This document shows, one piece after another, positions 31,989 through 40,269 of a stretch of DNA of 64,000 nucleotides. Origin of the DNA: Umezawaea sp049997955. Lineage in GTDB: Bacteria > Actinomycetota > Actinomycetes > Mycobacteriales > Pseudonocardiaceae. How positions within the stretch are numbered: position 1 is the stretch's first letter; every line of letters begins with the position of its first letter. Below the pieces are notes generated by a model, which saw only the letters and a program-made list of their open reading frames with translations, searched no databases and had not been told where the DNA came from. A program made the position numbers and the translations under genes. The DNA lies in NCBI GenBank assembly GCA_049997955.1, contig JAEBDY010000011.1, positions 62,001 through 126,000 of the forward strand. Direction: 5' to 3'.

Positions 31989-34151
31989 ATGACGCGTACT
32001 CCGTTTCCCCGCGTGCTCAGCGCCTTAGCCACGGCGCTGCTCGCGGCGGCGGCGATCGGCACTCTGGTGCTGGTCCCGCCCTCACGACCCACGGCGGTCG
32101 CGGCACCCGCCGTGGCGGGTCGGGTCGACGACCTGATCGCCAGGATGAGCCTGGACGACAAGGTCGGGCAGATGACGCAGGCCGAGCGCGGTGCGCTGAA
32201 GCCGGTGTCGGACCTCGCGACCTACCGGATCGGGTCCGTGCTGTCGGGCGGTGGTTCAGGACCGGACCAGAACACGCCGTCCGCCTGGGCCGACATGTAC
32301 GACGGCTACCAGCGCGCGGCCATGGCGAGTCCGCTGGGCATCCCGCTGATCTACGGCGTGGACGCGGTGCACGGGCACAACAACGTGCGCGGTGCGACGA
32401 TCTTCCCGCACAACATCGGCCTCGGCGCCTCCCGCGACCCGGAGCTGGTGCGGCGCATCGGGTCGGCGGTCGCCGAGGAGGTGTCCGGCACGGGGATCGA
32501 CTGGAACTTCGCGCCCTGCCTGTGCGTCGCCCGCGACGACCGCTGGGGGCGGACGTACGAGTCGTTCGGCGAGGTGCCGGAGATCCCGACCTCGATGACC
32601 ACGTTCATCACCGGGTCGCAGGGCCAGACCCTCGGAGGCCCCGCGTCGGTGCTGGCCACCGCCAAGCACTACCTCGGCGACGGCGGCACGGCGGGCGGCG
32701 ACGACCAGGGCGACACCCGTGTCGGCGAGGCCGAGCTGCGGGCCGTCCACCTGCCCCCGTTCCGCGCGGCGGTCGACCGCGGCGTCGGCTCGGTGATGAT
32801 CTCCTTCAGCAGCTGGAACGGCGTGAAGGCGCACGGGAGCAGGTACCTGGTCACCGACGTGCTCAAGACCGAGCTCGGCTTCTCCGGCTTCGTCGTCTCG
32901 GACTGGGCGGCCGTCGACCAGCTCGACGGCCAACCCGGCTTCACCGGCGACGAGGTCCGGGCGTCGATCAACGCGGGCGTCGACATGGTGATGGTGCCCA
33001 ACGACTACCGGAGGTTCATCGGCCTGCTCAAGGCCGAGGTGCAGGCGGGCCGCGTGCCGATGTCGCGCATCGACGACGCCAACCGCCGCATCCTCACCAA
33101 GAAGGTCGAGCTCGGCCTGTTCGAGAAGCCGTTGACCGACCGGGCCTACACGTCCACGATCGGCTCGGCCGCCCACCGCGACCTCGCCCGCCAGGCCGTG
33201 CGCCAGTCGCAGGTGCTGCTGAAGAACTCCGGCGCGCTGCCGATCGCCAAGTCCGCCAGGGTGTTCGTCGCGGGCAAGTCGGCCGACGACATCGGCAACC
33301 AGAGCGGCGGGTGGACCATCACCTGGCAGGGGAGCAGCGGCCCGATCACGCCGGGAACCACGATCCTGCAGGGGATTCGGAACACCGCGGCCGACGTCCG
33401 GTACGACCGGGCGGGCAACGGCGTCGACGGGAGCTACGACGTCGCGGTCGCCGTGGTGGGCGAAACCCCCTACGCGGAAGGGGAAGGCGACCGGCCGGGC
33501 GGGTTGCCGCTCGACCAGGACGACCTCGGCGTCATCGCCAGGCTGAAGGCCGCGGGCATCCCGGTCGTCGTGGTGCTGGTCTCCGGTCGGCCGCTGGACG
33601 TCGCGCCCCACCTGTCGTCGTGGAACGCCGCGCTCGCCGCGTGGCTGCCCGGCACCGAGGGCCAGGGCGTCGCGGACGTCCTGTTCGGCGACCACAACCC
33701 GACCGGCAGGCTGCCGGTGACCTGGATGTCCGGCAGCGCCCAGCAGCCGATCAACGACGGCGACGGCAAGACACCCCTGTTCCCCCTGGGTTTCGGGCTG
33801 AGCTACCAGCCGACGACCACTACGACCACCACCACCACCACCACCGCACCGCCAGTGGGCGGGTGCACGGCGACCAGCCGGATCGTGAGCGCGTGGTCCG
33901 GCGGCTTCCAGGCCGAGATCACCGTCTCGAACCGCGGCACCACACCCCTGTCCGGCTGGACGGTGGAGTGGAGCAGACCCACCGGCCAGTCGATCACCAG
34001 CCTCTGGAACGGGAAGCACACCCAGACCGCCACCGGTGTGGTGGTCGAGGACCTCGACTGGAACGGCTCCGTCGGGCCGGGCGCCACCACCTTCGGCCTT
34101 TCCGCCGCGGGCGGGGCGACGTTCCCCGACCTGGCCTGCCGCACCCACTAG
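31989..34151 (+). CDS. Secreted GH3 beta-glucosidase-type enzyme fused to CBM2
   Basis: 720 residues from ATG 31989 with CCGGAGG upstream. A signal peptide (about 1-40) precedes the GH3 N-terminal barrel (IPLIYGVDAVHGHNNVRGATIFPHNIGLGA, nucleophile Asp in FVVSDWAAVDQL near residue 305) and the C-terminal alpha/beta sandwich (VLLKNSGALPI, GRLPVTWM, PLFPLGFGLSY). A threonine-rich linker and a CBM2 (GCTATSRIVSAWSGGFQAE to LACRTH) follow. Extracellular exo-glucan or cellodextrin hydrolysis is likely. Fusion of a GH3 to a cellulose-binding module is uncommon. Confidence 0.92.
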   Translation: MTRTPFPRVLSALATALLAAAAIGTLVLVPPSRPTAVAAPAVAGRVDDLIARMSLDDKVGQMTQAERGALKPVSDLATYRIGSVLSGGGSGPDQNTPSAWADMYDGYQRAAMASPLGIPLIYGVDAVHGHNNVRGATIFPHNIGLGASRDPELVRRIGSAVAEEVSGTGIDWNFAPCLCVARDDRWGRTYESFGEVPEIPTSMTTFITGSQGQTLGGPASVLATAKHYLGDGGTAGGDDQGDTRVGEAELRAVHLPPFRAAVDRGVGSVMISFSSWNGVKAHGSRYLVTDVLKTELGFSGFVVSDWAAVDQLDGQPGFTGDEVRASINAGVDMVMVPNDYRRFIGLLKAEVQAGRVPMSRIDDANRRILTKKVELGLFEKPLTDRAYTSTIGSAAHRDLARQAVRQSQVLLKNSGALPIAKSARVFVAGKSADDIGNQSGGWTITWQGSSGPITPGTTILQGIRNTAADVRYDRAGNGVDGSYDVAVAVVGETPYAEGEGDRPGGLPLDQDDLGVIARLKAAGIPVVVVLVSGRPLDVAPHLSSWNAALAAWLPGTEGQGVADVLFGDHNPTGRLPVTWMSGSAQQPINDGDGKTPLFPLGFGLSYQPTTTTTTTTTTTAPPVGGCTATSRIVSAWSGGFQAEITVSNRGTTPLSGWTVEWSRPTGQSITSLWNGKHTQTATGVVVEDLDWNGSVGPGATTFGLSAAGGATFPDLACRTH

Positions 34152-34252
34152 CCCACCGCACCACCACGCGGACCGACGCGCGGGCACCTGCCCGTTCCTT
34201 CGGCGCGCACCCCTGCACGGGTCGACGGCGACCCGAGATCGAGGAGGACCGA

Positions 34253-37183
34253 ATGAGGATCAGGGGCAGAGCACGTCCGCTCCTCAGGCGACCGTTACCG
34301 GGCTTGGCTCTCGTGGCGCTGATCGTCGCGTCGGTGCTGCCCGCCACCAGCGGGGTGGCGCAAGCGGCGGTCGCCTGCACGGTGAACTACCAGATCAGCA
34401 ACGAGTGGAACAACGGCTTCGGCGCCAACGTCACCATCCGCAACGAGGGCGACGCCGTCACCGGTTGGAACCTGACCTGGAACTTCGCCGACGGCCAGAG
34501 GGTCACCCAGGGCTGGAACGGCACGTTCAGCCAGTCCGGCACGAAGGTCACCGTCACGCCGCCCGACTGGGCGCGCACGATCCCCGTCGGCGGCACCGCG
34601 TCGGTCGGCTTCAACGGCAGCAAGGGCGCGACCAACACCGCGCCGACGGACTTCGCGCTCAACGGCGTCCCCTGCACGGGGGCGAACAAGGCGCCGACGG
34701 TCTCGCTGACCAGCCCGGCCGCGGGCGCCACCTACACCGCGCCGGGTACGATCCCGCTCTCCGCGACCGCCGCCGACTCCGACGGCACGATCGCGAAGGT
34801 CGAGTTCTACGCGGGCGACCAGCTGCTCGCCACGGACACGGCCACGCCGTTCGCGGGATCGTGGAGCGGGGTGCCGGTCGGGGACTACTCGATCAGCGCC
34901 CGCGCTTACGACAACCGCGGCGCCGTCACGAGTTCCACGCCCGCCGCGGTGAAGGTCCTCTCCGGACCCGCGATCATCGCCTCGCCGAGCGCGGTGAGCA
35001 TCAAGCAGGGCGCCACCGGCACGTTCGGCGTCTCGTTGGCGATCCAGCCGACCGCCCCGGTGACCGTCGCGGTCGCGCGGGCCTCCGGCAGCGCGGACCT
35101 GACGGCCTCGCCGACCACGCTGACGTTCACCACCGCCAACTGGGCCACCAAGCAGAACGTCACGGTGACCTCGGCGGCCAACGGCGGTGACCTCGGCACC
35201 GCGACGTTCTCGGCGTCGGCCACCGGCCAGACCGCGGCGTCCGTGGTGGTCAAGGAGATCTCGTCGTCCACTTCGGACTTCAACCAGGCCTTCCTCGACC
35301 AGTACAACAAGATCAAGGACCCGGCGAGCGGCTACTTCCGCAAGTTCGGCGAGCTGCTGGTGCCCTACCACTCCATCGAGACCCTGATGGTGGAGGCGCC
35401 GGACCACGGCCACCAGACGACGTCGGAGGCGTTCAGCTACTACCTGTGGCTGGAGGCCAGCTACGGCCGGATCGCCGGTGACTGGGCCCCGTTCAAGTCG
35501 GCGTGGGCGTCGATGGAGAAGTTCATCATCCCCGCCACCGCGGACCAGCCGACCAACGACAAGTACGACCCGTCCAAGCCCGCGACCTACGCCCCCGAGC
35601 ACGCGCGGATGGACCAGTACCCGTCGGTGCTCGACACGAACGCGAAGGTGGGTTCCGACCCGATCGCGAACGAGCTGAAGACCGCGTACGGCACCAGTGA
35701 CGTGTACGGCATGCACTGGCTGATCGACGTGGACAACACGCTGGGCTTCGGTCGCTGCGGCGACGGGACCACCGCGCCGGCGTACATCAACACCTACCAG
35801 CGCGGGTCGTCGGAGTCGGTGTGGGAGACCATCCCGCAGCCGTCCTGCGACACGTTCAAGCACGGCGGCCCGAACGGCTACCTCGACCTGTTCACCAAGG
35901 ACGCCTCCTACGCCAAGCAGTGGAAGTACACCAACGCACCGGACGCCGACGCGCGTGCCGTGCAGGTGGCGCTGCTGGCCGAGGGCTGGGCCACCGCGCA
36001 GGGCAAGGCGGCCGACATCGCGCCGGAGATCAAGAAGGCGTCCAAGATGGGCGACTACCTCCGGTACGCCATGTTCGACAAGTACTTCAAGAAGATCGGC
36101 GGCTGCGTCGGCCCCACCACCTGCCCCGGTGGCACCGGCAAGGACAGCGAGCACTACCTGATGTCCTGGTACTACGCGTGGGGCGGTGCCACCGACACGG
36201 CCGCGGGCTGGGCGTGGAGGATCGGCGACGGCGCTTCGCACCAGGGCTACCAGAACCCGCTCGCGGCGCACGCGCTGGCGAACACGCCTTCGCTGAAGCC
36301 GTTGTCCGCCACCGGTCAGGCGGACTGGGCCAAGAGCCTCGACCGCCAGCTGGAGATGCTGCAGTGGCTGCAGTCCGCCGACGGCGCCATCGCCGGTGGT
36401 GTCACGAACAGCTGGGAGGGCCAGTACGGCACGCCTCCCGCGGGCACGCCGACGTTCTACGGCATGTACTACGACGCCCACCCCGTCTGGCGCGACCCGC
36501 CGAGCAACCGGTGGTTCGGGTTCCAGGCGTGGGGGATCGAGCGCACGGCCTCGCTGTACCAGATCACCGGTGACGCGCGGGCCAAGAAGATCCTCGACAA
36601 GTGGGTGCCGTGGGCCATCGCCAACACGACGGTCGGCGCCAACGGCGAGTTCCAGATCCCGTCGGACATCGAGTGGACCGGCTCGCCGGACACCTGGAAC
36701 CCGACGACCCCCGGGACGAACGCCAACCTGCGGGCCAGGGTGCTCAACTTCAGCCAGGACGTGGGCATCGCGGCGTCGTACGCCAAGACGCTGCTCAACT
36801 ACGCGGCCAAGTCCGGCAACGCGCAGGCCAAGACGGTCGGCGAAGGACTGCTGACGGCACTGCTCGCCCACCAGGACGACAAGGGCATCGCGGTGCCCGA
36901 GACCCGGACCGACTACAACCGGTTCGACGACAAGTACAACACCACGACCCGTGAGGGCACCTACGTGCCGCCGGGGTGGACCGGGAAGATGCCGAACGGC
37001 GACGTGATCGACCAGAACTCCACGTTCCTGTCGATCCGCTCGAAGTTCAAGACCGACCCGGAGTGGCCGAAGGTCCAGGCCTACTTGGACGGCGGGCCCG
37101 CCCCGACGTTCACGTACCACAGGTTCTGGGCGCAGGCGGAGATCGCGACGGCGTTCTCGCTGCACACCGAGCTGTTCGGGTAG
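34253..37183 (+). CDS. Secreted GH48 reducing-end cellobiohydrolase with N-terminal CBM2
   Basis: 976 residues from ATG 34253 with GAGGAGG upstream. Order: signal peptide (1-40), CBM2 (ACTVNYQISNEWNNGFGANV to LNGVPC, about 41-142), a bacterial Ig-like domain (APTVSLTSPAAGATYTAPG onward, 147-240), a Calx-beta-like sandwich (IIASPSAVSIKQG, 243-335), and the GH48 (alpha/alpha)6 barrel from about 343 to the end. The GH48 acid Glu lies in GHQTTSEAFSYY. GH48 enzymes processively release cellobiose from reducing ends and act in synergy with GH6 and GH9. It is 101 bp after the GH3 gene with no box or hairpin between, so co-transcription is likely. Confidence 0.95.
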   Translation: MRIRGRARPLLRRPLPGLALVALIVASVLPATSGVAQAAVACTVNYQISNEWNNGFGANVTIRNEGDAVTGWNLTWNFADGQRVTQGWNGTFSQSGTKVTVTPPDWARTIPVGGTASVGFNGSKGATNTAPTDFALNGVPCTGANKAPTVSLTSPAAGATYTAPGTIPLSATAADSDGTIAKVEFYAGDQLLATDTATPFAGSWSGVPVGDYSISARAYDNRGAVTSSTPAAVKVLSGPAIIASPSAVSIKQGATGTFGVSLAIQPTAPVTVAVARASGSADLTASPTTLTFTTANWATKQNVTVTSAANGGDLGTATFSASATGQTAASVVVKEISSSTSDFNQAFLDQYNKIKDPASGYFRKFGELLVPYHSIETLMVEAPDHGHQTTSEAFSYYLWLEASYGRIAGDWAPFKSAWASMEKFIIPATADQPTNDKYDPSKPATYAPEHARMDQYPSVLDTNAKVGSDPIANELKTAYGTSDVYGMHWLIDVDNTLGFGRCGDGTTAPAYINTYQRGSSESVWETIPQPSCDTFKHGGPNGYLDLFTKDASYAKQWKYTNAPDADARAVQVALLAEGWATAQGKAADIAPEIKKASKMGDYLRYAMFDKYFKKIGGCVGPTTCPGGTGKDSEHYLMSWYYAWGGATDTAAGWAWRIGDGASHQGYQNPLAAHALANTPSLKPLSATGQADWAKSLDRQLEMLQWLQSADGAIAGGVTNSWEGQYGTPPAGTPTFYGMYYDAHPVWRDPPSNRWFGFQAWGIERTASLYQITGDARAKKILDKWVPWAIANTTVGANGEFQIPSDIEWTGSPDTWNPTTPGTNANLRARVLNFSQDVGIAASYAKTLLNYAAKSGNAQAKTVGEGLLTALLAHQDDKGIAVPETRTDYNRFDDKYNTTTREGTYVPPGWTGKMPNGDVIDQNSTFLSIRSKFKTDPEWPKVQAYLDGGPAPTFTYHRFWAQAEIATAFSLHTELFG

Positions 37184-37190
37184 CACCGGA

Positions 37191-37234
37191 CGGACGCCGC
37201 CCCCCGAACCCGGCAGGCGGGGGGCGGCGGTCCG
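37191..37234 (+). terminator. GC-rich hairpin terminator after the GH48 gene
   Basis: CGCCGCCCCCC (37195-37205) pairs with GGGGGGCGGCG (37219-37229), an 11-bp perfect stem extended by CGGA and TCCG across a bulge. It lies 11 bases after the GH48 stop. Confidence 0.75.
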
Positions 37235-37450
37235 GGCCCGATCACACGACGTCCTCGACACCGTGGTCGAAGGCGTGCTCAGTCCTGTGTGGACTTTGTC
37301 GTGCTCGTTGGTCATAAGCTTCTGTAAGTGCTTGTGCAAGAACAATTTCCGGTCATTTCGGTGGCGAATAAGTTAACCGGTTCAGTCCTTGACGGGCGTC
37401 CCGCGGTGGTGCTCCCATGATGGGGCCGTCGCATTCGAGAAGGAGCACTC

Positions 37451-40234
37451 GTGCGATTCCCCCTGCACAGAGCGCGGAACCCCCGTGCCGTCGCCAACGC
37501 CACTGGCGCACCGGCTTCACCCGGCTTCACCGGATCGGGCCGTGCCCGCCGATCCGCCGTGCGGCGAACGCTCGCCGGCCTGCTCGCCACCGTGACGACC
37601 GCCGGGCTCGTCGTCGTCGCGCACACCGCCGCACCGGCTCCCGCCTCGGCCCAGGCCGCGACGACGTGGGGCAACGTCGAGATCGCGGGCGGCGGATTCG
37701 TCCCCGGCATCGTCTTCAACCAGACCGAGCGCAACCTGGTCTACGCCCGCACCGACATCGGCGGCGCGTACCGCTGGAACCAGTCCACCAGCCGGTGGAT
37801 CCCGCTGCTCGACCACGTCGGCGCGACCGACTGGGGGCTCAACGGGATCGCCAGCCTGGCCACCGACGCGGTCGACCCGAACCGCGTGTACGTGGCCGCC
37901 GGCATGTACACCAACAGCTGGGACCCCAACAACGGCGCGATCCTGCGGTCCTCCGACCGCGGCGCGACCTGGCAGAAGACCGCGCTGCCGTTCAAGCTCG
38001 GCGGCAACATGCCCGGCCGCGGCATGGGCGAGCGCCTGGCGATCGACCCGAACCGCAACAGCGTCCTCTACCTCGGCGCGCCGAGCGGCAACGGCCTGTG
38101 GCGCAGCACCGACTCCGGGGTCACCTGGGGCAAGGTGACCGCGTTCCCGAACGTCGGCAACTACGCCCAGGACCCCAACGACCCCAACGGGTACCTCAAC
38201 GACAACCAGGGCGTGCTCTGGGTGACGTTCGACCCGAAGACCGGCAGCGCCGGGCAGACGACCAGGACGATCTACGTCGGCGTGGCGGACAAGGAGAACA
38301 ACGTCTACCGCAGCACCGACGGCGGCACGACGTGGTCGCGGGTCGCGGGCCAGCCGACGGGGTTCCTGCCGCACAAGGGGGTCCTTGACTCGGCGGGGCA
38401 GCTCTACCTCGCCACGAGCGACACCGGCGGCCCGTACGACGGCGGCAAGGGCGACGTCTGGAGGTTGGACACCGCCACCGGAGCGTGGACGCGGATCAGC
38501 CCGATCCCCTCCACCAGCGCGGACAACACGTTCGGCTACAGCGGCCTGACGGTCGACCGCTCGCGTCCAGGCACGCTGATGGTCGCCACCCAGATCGCCT
38601 GGTGGCCGGACGTCGTCTTCTTCCGCAGCACCGACTCCGGCGCGACCTGGACGCGGATCTGGGACTGGACGAACTACCCCGAGCGCAGCTTCCGCTACAC
38701 GCACGACATCTCCGCCGTGCCGTGGCTGTCGCTCGGCATGAACCCGCAGCCGCCCGAGGTCACGCCGAAGCTGGGCTGGATGACCGAGTCGATGGAGATC
38801 GACCCGTTCGACTCGAACCGGATGATGTACGGCACCGGCGCGACCATCTACGGCACCAGGAACCTCACGACGTGGGACCAGGGCGGGAAGATCACCATCA
38901 CGCCGATGGTCGCGGGCCTGGAGGAGACCGCGGTGCTCGACCTGATCAGCCCTCCCACCGGGGCGCCGCTGATCAGCGCCCTCGGTGACATCGGCGGCTT
39001 CCGGCACGACCGGCTGGACGCGGTGCCCGCCAAGGTGTTCACCTCGCCCGAGTTCACCTCGACGACCAGCGTCGACTACGCCGAGCTGACCCCCGCGACG
39101 ATCGTGCGGGTCGGGCAGTTCGACAAGGCGAGCCGCCCCAACGACAACCGGGTCGCGTTCTCCACCGACGGCGGCTCGAACTGGTTCCAGGGCGCGGAAC
39201 CGCCCGGTGTCACGGGCGGGGGCACGGTCGCCGCCGCCGCCGACGGCGGCCGGTTCGTCTGGAGCCCCGTGGGCGCGGGTGTGCACCACTCGGTCGGCTT
39301 CGGCAACTCCTGGCAGGCGTCGACCGGCATCCCGGCGGGCGCGGTCGTGGAGTCGGACCGGGTGAACCCGCGCAAGTTCTACGGGTACGCGGCCAACAGG
39401 TTCTACGTCAGCGTCGACGGCGGGGCCACGTTCACCGCGTCGGCCGCGACCGGCCTGCCGGACAGCGCGCGCTTCAAGGCCGTCGCGGGCCGCGAGGGCG
39501 ACGTGTGGCTGGCCGGTGGCACGGGTCTGTGGCACTCCACGGACTCCGGCGCGACCTTTGCCAAGTCGACCACGGTGGCGGAGTCGAGCAACATCGGCTT
39601 CGGCAAGCCCGCGGCGGGCAAGACGTACCCGGCGCTGTACGCGATCGCGCTGATCGGCGGCGTGCGCGGCGTCTTCCGCTCGGACGACTCCGGCGGCTCG
39701 TGGACGCGGATCAACGACGACAAGCACCAGTACGGCAACATCGGCGACGCCATCACCGGCGATCCGCGCGTCTACGGCCGGGTCTACCTGGGCACCAACG
39801 GCCGCGGCATCGTGCTGGGCGAGTCGGCGGGCACCCCGCCCACCAGCACCACGACCAGTACCACGACGACGACCACCACGACCACGACGACGACCACCAC
39901 CACGACTCCGCGTCCGTCCAGCGGCTGCTCGGTGAAGTACACCGTGACGGGCGAGTGGCAGGGCGGTTTCCAGGGCAAGGTCGAGATCACCAACACCGCC
40001 ACCACCCCGATCGACGGCTGGACGGCGAAGTGGTCGTTCGCCAACGGCCAGGTGATCGGCAACCTCTGGGGCGGTGTGCTCACGCAGTCCGGTGCGGCGG
40101 TCTCGGTCGCCAACGCCGCGTGGAACCGCACGATCGCCGCGGGCGCCACCACGGAGGTGGGCTTCTCGGCGAGCTGGACCGGCACGAACGGCAGACCGAC
40201 CGCCTTCACGGTCAACGACAAGGCGTGCACGTAA
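37451..40234 (+). CDS. Secreted GH74 xyloglucanase with C-terminal CBM2
   Basis: 927 residues from GTG 37451 with AAGGAG seven bases upstream. A long twin-arginine-containing signal region (about 1-75, ending ASAQAATTW) is followed by two seven-bladed beta-propellers of the GH74 fold rich in SSDRGATW, STDSGVTW and DDSGGSW Asp-box repeats. The catalytic Asp pair sits in YARTDIGGAYRW and ALGDIGGFRHD. A Thr-rich linker of about 20 residues leads to a CBM2 (GCSVKYTVTGEWQGGFQGKV to NDKACT). It cleaves the xyloglucan backbone. Only an imperfect CebR-like sequence (37404-37417, 10 of 14) lies upstream. Confidence 0.94.
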   Translation: MRFPLHRARNPRAVANATGAPASPGFTGSGRARRSAVRRTLAGLLATVTTAGLVVVAHTAAPAPASAQAATTWGNVEIAGGGFVPGIVFNQTERNLVYARTDIGGAYRWNQSTSRWIPLLDHVGATDWGLNGIASLATDAVDPNRVYVAAGMYTNSWDPNNGAILRSSDRGATWQKTALPFKLGGNMPGRGMGERLAIDPNRNSVLYLGAPSGNGLWRSTDSGVTWGKVTAFPNVGNYAQDPNDPNGYLNDNQGVLWVTFDPKTGSAGQTTRTIYVGVADKENNVYRSTDGGTTWSRVAGQPTGFLPHKGVLDSAGQLYLATSDTGGPYDGGKGDVWRLDTATGAWTRISPIPSTSADNTFGYSGLTVDRSRPGTLMVATQIAWWPDVVFFRSTDSGATWTRIWDWTNYPERSFRYTHDISAVPWLSLGMNPQPPEVTPKLGWMTESMEIDPFDSNRMMYGTGATIYGTRNLTTWDQGGKITITPMVAGLEETAVLDLISPPTGAPLISALGDIGGFRHDRLDAVPAKVFTSPEFTSTTSVDYAELTPATIVRVGQFDKASRPNDNRVAFSTDGGSNWFQGAEPPGVTGGGTVAAAADGGRFVWSPVGAGVHHSVGFGNSWQASTGIPAGAVVESDRVNPRKFYGYAANRFYVSVDGGATFTASAATGLPDSARFKAVAGREGDVWLAGGTGLWHSTDSGATFAKSTTVAESSNIGFGKPAAGKTYPALYAIALIGGVRGVFRSDDSGGSWTRINDDKHQYGNIGDAITGDPRVYGRVYLGTNGRGIVLGESAGTPPTSTTTSTTTTTTTTTTTTTTTTPRPSSGCSVKYTVTGEWQGGFQGKVEITNTATTPIDGWTAKWSFANGQVIGNLWGGVLTQSGAAVSVANAAWNRTIAAGATTEVGFSASWTGTNGRPTAFTVNDKACT
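39844..39906 (+). repeat. Threonine-codon microsatellite in the GH74 linker
   Basis: A run of alternating ACC, ACG and AGT/AGC codons encodes the Ser/Thr linker. Similar short runs occur in the GH6 (about 30237-30280) and GH3 (about 33813-33849) genes. Such runs can slip in replication and change linker length. Confidence 0.7.
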
Positions 40235-40269
40235 AACCCACCACCACCCCTGCCCTCCCGGAGGATCCC

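Noticed and set aside
37404..37417. CebR operator before GH74
   Set aside because: Only 10 of 14 bases match and the left half is poor, so it is noted as an imperfect site and not listed as a feature.
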